Source: Magnetococcales bacterium
GTDB lineage: Bacteria > Pseudomonadota > Magnetococcia > Magnetococcales > Magnetaquicoccaceae
Length of the DNA stretch: 64,000 nt
Direction of reading: 5' to 3'
Assembly (NCBI GenBank): GCA_015234115.1
Contig: JADFWP010000009.1
Location: forward strand, 1-64,000
Below the pieces are notes generated by a model. The model did no database searches and was not told the origin of the DNA. It saw only the letters and a program-made list of their open reading frames with translations. Below are positions 62,101 through 64,000 of the stretch, one piece after another; the stretch's first letter is position 1; the number at the start of each line of letters is the position of its first letter. Made by a program: the position numbers and the translations under genes.

Positions 62101-64000
62101 CGGATCGTTTCGACCCAGGTGGCAATCCTGCCGGGTGGTACGGCCCAGAGCGCATCCACCCTCGCAGTCATGCCCGCCACCCTCCCCGCAGACGGGCAAT
62201 CGACCGCCACCGTGACCGTCACGCTGCGCGATGCCAACGACAATCCGGTCGCCGACGGCACCGCCGTGACCCTGCTGACCGATCTGGGGCAGGTGGAGAC
62301 AACCCCCCATTACACCTCCGCCGGCGCAGCCACCTTCACCCTGACCGCAGGCACCACCACCGGCACCGCCCACCTGACCCTGCGGGAATATCCCGCGCTC
62401 TCCACCACCCTGACCCTGACCACCCCGATTCCCGTTGTCAACACCTCCAGCCATGACGGAATCTTCTATGGCGCCACCCTCGTCGGATTGCGCTATCGCT
62501 CCGAACTCGACGGCACCCTCCTCGAAGGAGAGACCGACGACGAAGGAAAATTCCAGTTCCTCTCCAATGGCAGCGTCATCGCCCCGATCACCTTCTCCAT
62601 CGGCGGCGTGGTGCTGGGCGTGGTCACGCCGACCGACACCACGGACCGTTATCCGATCACCATTCACGATCTGGTCAATGCCTCGGACGTGGATGCAGGG
62701 GTCAAGGCGATCAACCTGCAACGTTTTCTGCGCACCCTCTCCCCGGCAACGCAGACCCGCGCCACCCGCAGCCTCAAACAGCTCTGGCGCACCCTGACCG
62801 GTGCGACCGACAACCCGGTGCTGACGATCACCACCGCCATGCATACCGCCCTGACCGGGGAGAGTGTCCGCCTCGCGGAACTGGCCGTGGAGCGTTTCGA
62901 CGCCCGCGCCGCTGCCCTGATCACCACCCTGATCCGCGCCCAGGCGCTCGCCTCCGGCACCACCCTGCTCGCTGCCGACGCGGTGGTCGAAGAGTTGCGC
63001 ACCGTCAAAACCCAGATCGATGCCCTGCGGGTGAACGCATTGACCCTCACCACCGGAGCCGAATCGGTGCTGGCCAATGGTCGCACCCGGATTCTGGTGC
63101 AACTCCATGCCACCACCGCCAGCGGCGCCGATCTGGCCGGGGGACTGGTCCACTTCGAAACCACCGCCGGAACCCTGGGCCATGAAAATGACCTCTGCGC
63201 CGAGACCACCATTCCGACCAGCTCGGTGGACAAAACCACCAATGGCCGCGGAGTGGCCTACCTCTTTCTGACCCCCCAGTGTCTGGCGGCCACGGCCACG
63301 ATCACCGCCTCGCTGGGCGGCAAGGTGGTGACGCGCACGGTGGAATTTCTCTCCTCCGGCGACACCTCCCAGCCCACCCCCTACACCGGACTCTTCCAGG
63401 GCTACACCCTGCAAGGAATCCACTACCGCACCGAACTCAACGGCGTGATCCGCGAAGGCGAAACCGATGCCGAAGGCAAATTCCAGTTTCTCTCCACCGG
63501 CAATCTCATCAGTCCCGTGACCTTCTCGGTGGGTGGCGTGGTGCTGGGCACCATGACCCCGATCGAAACCCTCAACAATTACCGGATCACCATTCACGAT
63601 CTGGTCAGTCCGACCGATCTGGCCGCCGAAAGCAAGGCGATCAACATTCAACGCTTTTTGAGCACCATCGGCACCCTGGTCAACGACTCCCTGCTGCGCG
63701 TCCCGGCTGCGGTGCGCACCGCCCTGGCCTCGTCCACCCTCGATCTGAGCGCCCAGCCGGTCAGCGGCTTCGACAGTCAGGCCACGAGCCTGATCACCAC
63801 GCTGATCCAGGCCCAGGCCCTGCCCTCCGACACCACCCTGGTGGGTGCCGGCGCGGTCAGCACCCTGTTGCAGAATGCCAAAGTCCAGATCGATGCCGCG
63901 CGCATCGGCAGCTTCGAAATTTCGTCCGGGGCCGCGTCGGTATTGGCCGATGGCACCAGCCAGGTGGCGATCCGGGTCACGGCCAAAACCCTGGGCAACC
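59104..64000 (+). CDS. Giant invasin-like lipoprotein with five long repeats (incomplete at window end)
   Basis: At least 1,632 residues, open at base 64000. A lipoprotein signal ends in LLTAC, so Cys20 is lipidated, and a Gly/Ser/Thr-rich linker (about 21-48) follows. Five repeats begin at 59251, 60124, 61288, 62452 and 63382. Each has a conserved module of about 190 residues: F-Q-G-x-T-x-x-G-x-H-Y-R-T-E-L-N-G, R-E-G-E-T-D-A-E-G-K-F-Q-F, PVTFSIGGV-LG, HDLV, KAINLQRFL and IDAARI. One or two Big_1-like (invasin/intimin) Ig domains follow: VADG-SRV, LPGG-VHF-TT-GT, TAT-TA-LGGK. The unit with KAINLQRFL is not one I recognise as a named domain. It is likely a surface adhesin. GAGGTG precedes the start; a GTG one codon earlier is possible. 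Confidence 0.85.
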   Translation, partial: MKSGLRMIGVCLLGVLLTACGGGGSGSGGQKSSSSTSTSTSTSTTTTTTYYGVFQGSTVVGVHYKTELNGMIREGETDDQGRFQYLARNGTIAPVTFSVGGVELGAVTPTSTTDSYTMSVHDLVSAADPDVGNKAINLQRFLSSVNTSGSSDVIRIDATTRAALAGQNVKLADVAVTEFDTTATGLVNTLISASVLPSGSTLATPSAVTAHMQETKTQIDAARIGDLQLTNQSGANPVADGRSRVLLRILASQTDGSPLAGGLVHLETTVGTFGNETDLCQTATPVTNSVDKTTDASGLVYLFLTPRCQSASAQITATLGGRIVQITVPFTAAPSVQTSTYTGLFQGYTLVGLHYRTELNGVVREGETDAEGKFQFLADGTAISPVTFSIGGVTLGTMTPSESVNNNRITIHDLIAPTDLNAETKAINLQRFLKSISTGTSNTLLQITAAERTALTNENLNLATQPVSSFDSRATTLINTLIRAGALPSGTTLVAASAVTALLEEAKIEIDATRIGTFTITSGATSLLADGSSRVTVQVTARTLGEQPLPGGWIHFTTTAGTLGNETNLCATTTHVTATVDKFTDANGTATVILTPRCQAATATVTAALGGKIASTNIRFLPGPVDVANSTIAVTPVTLPADGETTATVTVTLRDAHNNPVADRTPVTLLTDLGTLDSAAQLTSSGRANFTLTAPATDGTAHLSVEEYPGLTATLTIDPTPSTTTTTTHEGTFRGFTLIGVHYRATLDGTTREGLTDAEGKFRFLSGEHGISPVTFSIGGVVLGTVTPTDTTGIYPISVHDLVNPSDADAETKAINLQRFLSAINTATNTNLIRITAAERTTLAGETLQLGMLPVDEFENQATALIQTLIRAHALPSGTRLVAASSVLTALQDAKILIDAARVDSLVLTPSVLSVPADGATRVVIQLRATTAANLPLPGGLVHFTTTLGTFDAEITPCATTKRLSTTEDQLTNANGVASIMLTPRCQSGTATVSAALGGRIVSTQVAILPGGTAQSASTLAVMPATLPADGQSTATVTVTLRDANDNPVADGTAVTLLTDLGQVETTPHYTSAGAATFTLTAGTTTGTAHLTLREYPALSTTLTLTTPIPVVNTSSHDGIFYGATLVGLRYRSELDGTLLEGETDDEGKFQFLSNGSVIAPITFSIGGVVLGVVTPTDTTDRYPITIHDLVNASDVDAGVKAINLQRFLRTLSPATQTRATRSLKQLWRTLTGATDNPVLTITTAMHTALTGESVRLAELAVERFDARAAALITTLIRAQALASGTTLLAADAVVEELRTVKTQIDALRVNALTLTTGAESVLANGRTRILVQLHATTASGADLAGGLVHFETTAGTLGHENDLCAETTIPTSSVDKTTNGRGVAYLFLTPQCLAATATITASLGGKVVTRTVEFLSSGDTSQPTPYTGLFQGYTLQGIHYRTELNGVIREGETDAEGKFQFLSTGNLISPVTFSVGGVVLGTMTPIETLNNYRITIHDLVSPTDLAAESKAINIQRFLSTIGTLVNDSLLRVPAAVRTALASSTLDLSAQPVSGFDSQATSLITTLIQAQALPSDTTLVGAGAVSTLLQNAKVQIDAARIGSFEISSGAASVLADGTSQVAIRVTAKTLGN
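59212..59250 (+). repeat. Short tandem repeat coding a Ser/Thr linker
   Basis: A 12-bp unit close to TCGACTTCCACC is repeated about three times, encoding STST. It may change length by slippage, in frame, just after the lipid anchor. Confidence 0.6.
59251..64000 (+). repeat. Five long repeats of about 0.9-1.2 kb in the lipoprotein gene
   Basis: Units start at 59251, 60124, 61288, 62452 and 63382 (the last is incomplete). Units 3 and 2 each have an extra Ig-like domain, making them about 1.16 kb; units 1 and 4 are about 0.9 kb. Units 2 and 5 are nearly the same for their first 40 codons, indicating recent copying. Confidence 0.8.

Noticed and set aside
59206-63651. Long minus-strand frames opposite the lipoprotein
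   Set aside because: They are Gly-rich mirror images of the Big_1-like repeats. The plus strand has a lipobox, ribosome site and consistent domains.

Overview
The window looks like chromosomal DNA of a magnetotactic, sulfur-oxidising alphaproteobacterium, most plausibly a Magnetococcales (Magnetococcia) relative. This is inference, drawn from an actin-like protein that matches MamK of magnetotactic bacteria almost end to end, a GapR/DUF2312 nucleoid protein typical of Alphaproteobacteria, a QmoAB-HdrCB electron-transfer operon, multihaem cytochromes, and many signalling and repeat-rich surface proteins. No rRNA, tRNA, CRISPR array or complete insertion sequence was seen.

Layout. 1-1.6 kb: start of a histidine kinase and a type I metacaspase. 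1.9-9.3 kb: a NarL-type regulator with an altered receiver pocket. A minus-strand redox cluster follows (ankyrin protein, heptahaem cytochrome, cytochrome b, octahaem tetrathionate-reductase-family cytochrome). It faces a divergent sigma-54 activator across a region holding a good -24/-12 promoter and palindromic upstream sites. 9.3-14.3 kb: a 1,667-residue clostripain-type protease with ten PPC-like repeats. 14.5-23.9 kb: a heavy-metal module, with a sensor kinase and OmpR-type regulator divergent from two adaptors, an RND pump, a small periplasmic protein and an outer-membrane factor. A CusR-like operator lies between the two arms.

23.9-31.3 kb is the most unusual part: a tight minus-strand cluster of MamK-like actin, a 1,319-residue MotA/ZorA-like membrane protein with a huge coiled-coil tail, a degenerate CYTH-CHAD protein and a MotB/ZorB-like protein. 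It looks like a stator-type motor coupled to an actin filament and is not a known operon. 31.6-42.7 kb: an RTX/lectin protein, truA-rnfH, ParA plus TPR protein, an Rpn-family nuclease, rfbB and a PreP-like protease. 43.0-48.0 kb: qmoA-qmoB-hdrC-hdrB, expected to connect the quinone pool with APS reductase. 48.2-57.5 kb: accessory DNA with Rpn-like proteins, a NACHT-like NTPase, a response-regulator/PP2C phosphatase, GapR, and two DUF1566 surface proteins. The 3' ends of those two surface genes look like variable regions of a diversity-generating retroelement; one is frameshifted. 57.6-64 kb: purA and a giant invasin-like lipoprotein with five long repeats that runs off the window.

Most long open frames opposite the repeat proteins and cytochromes are antisense shadows and are not annotated.
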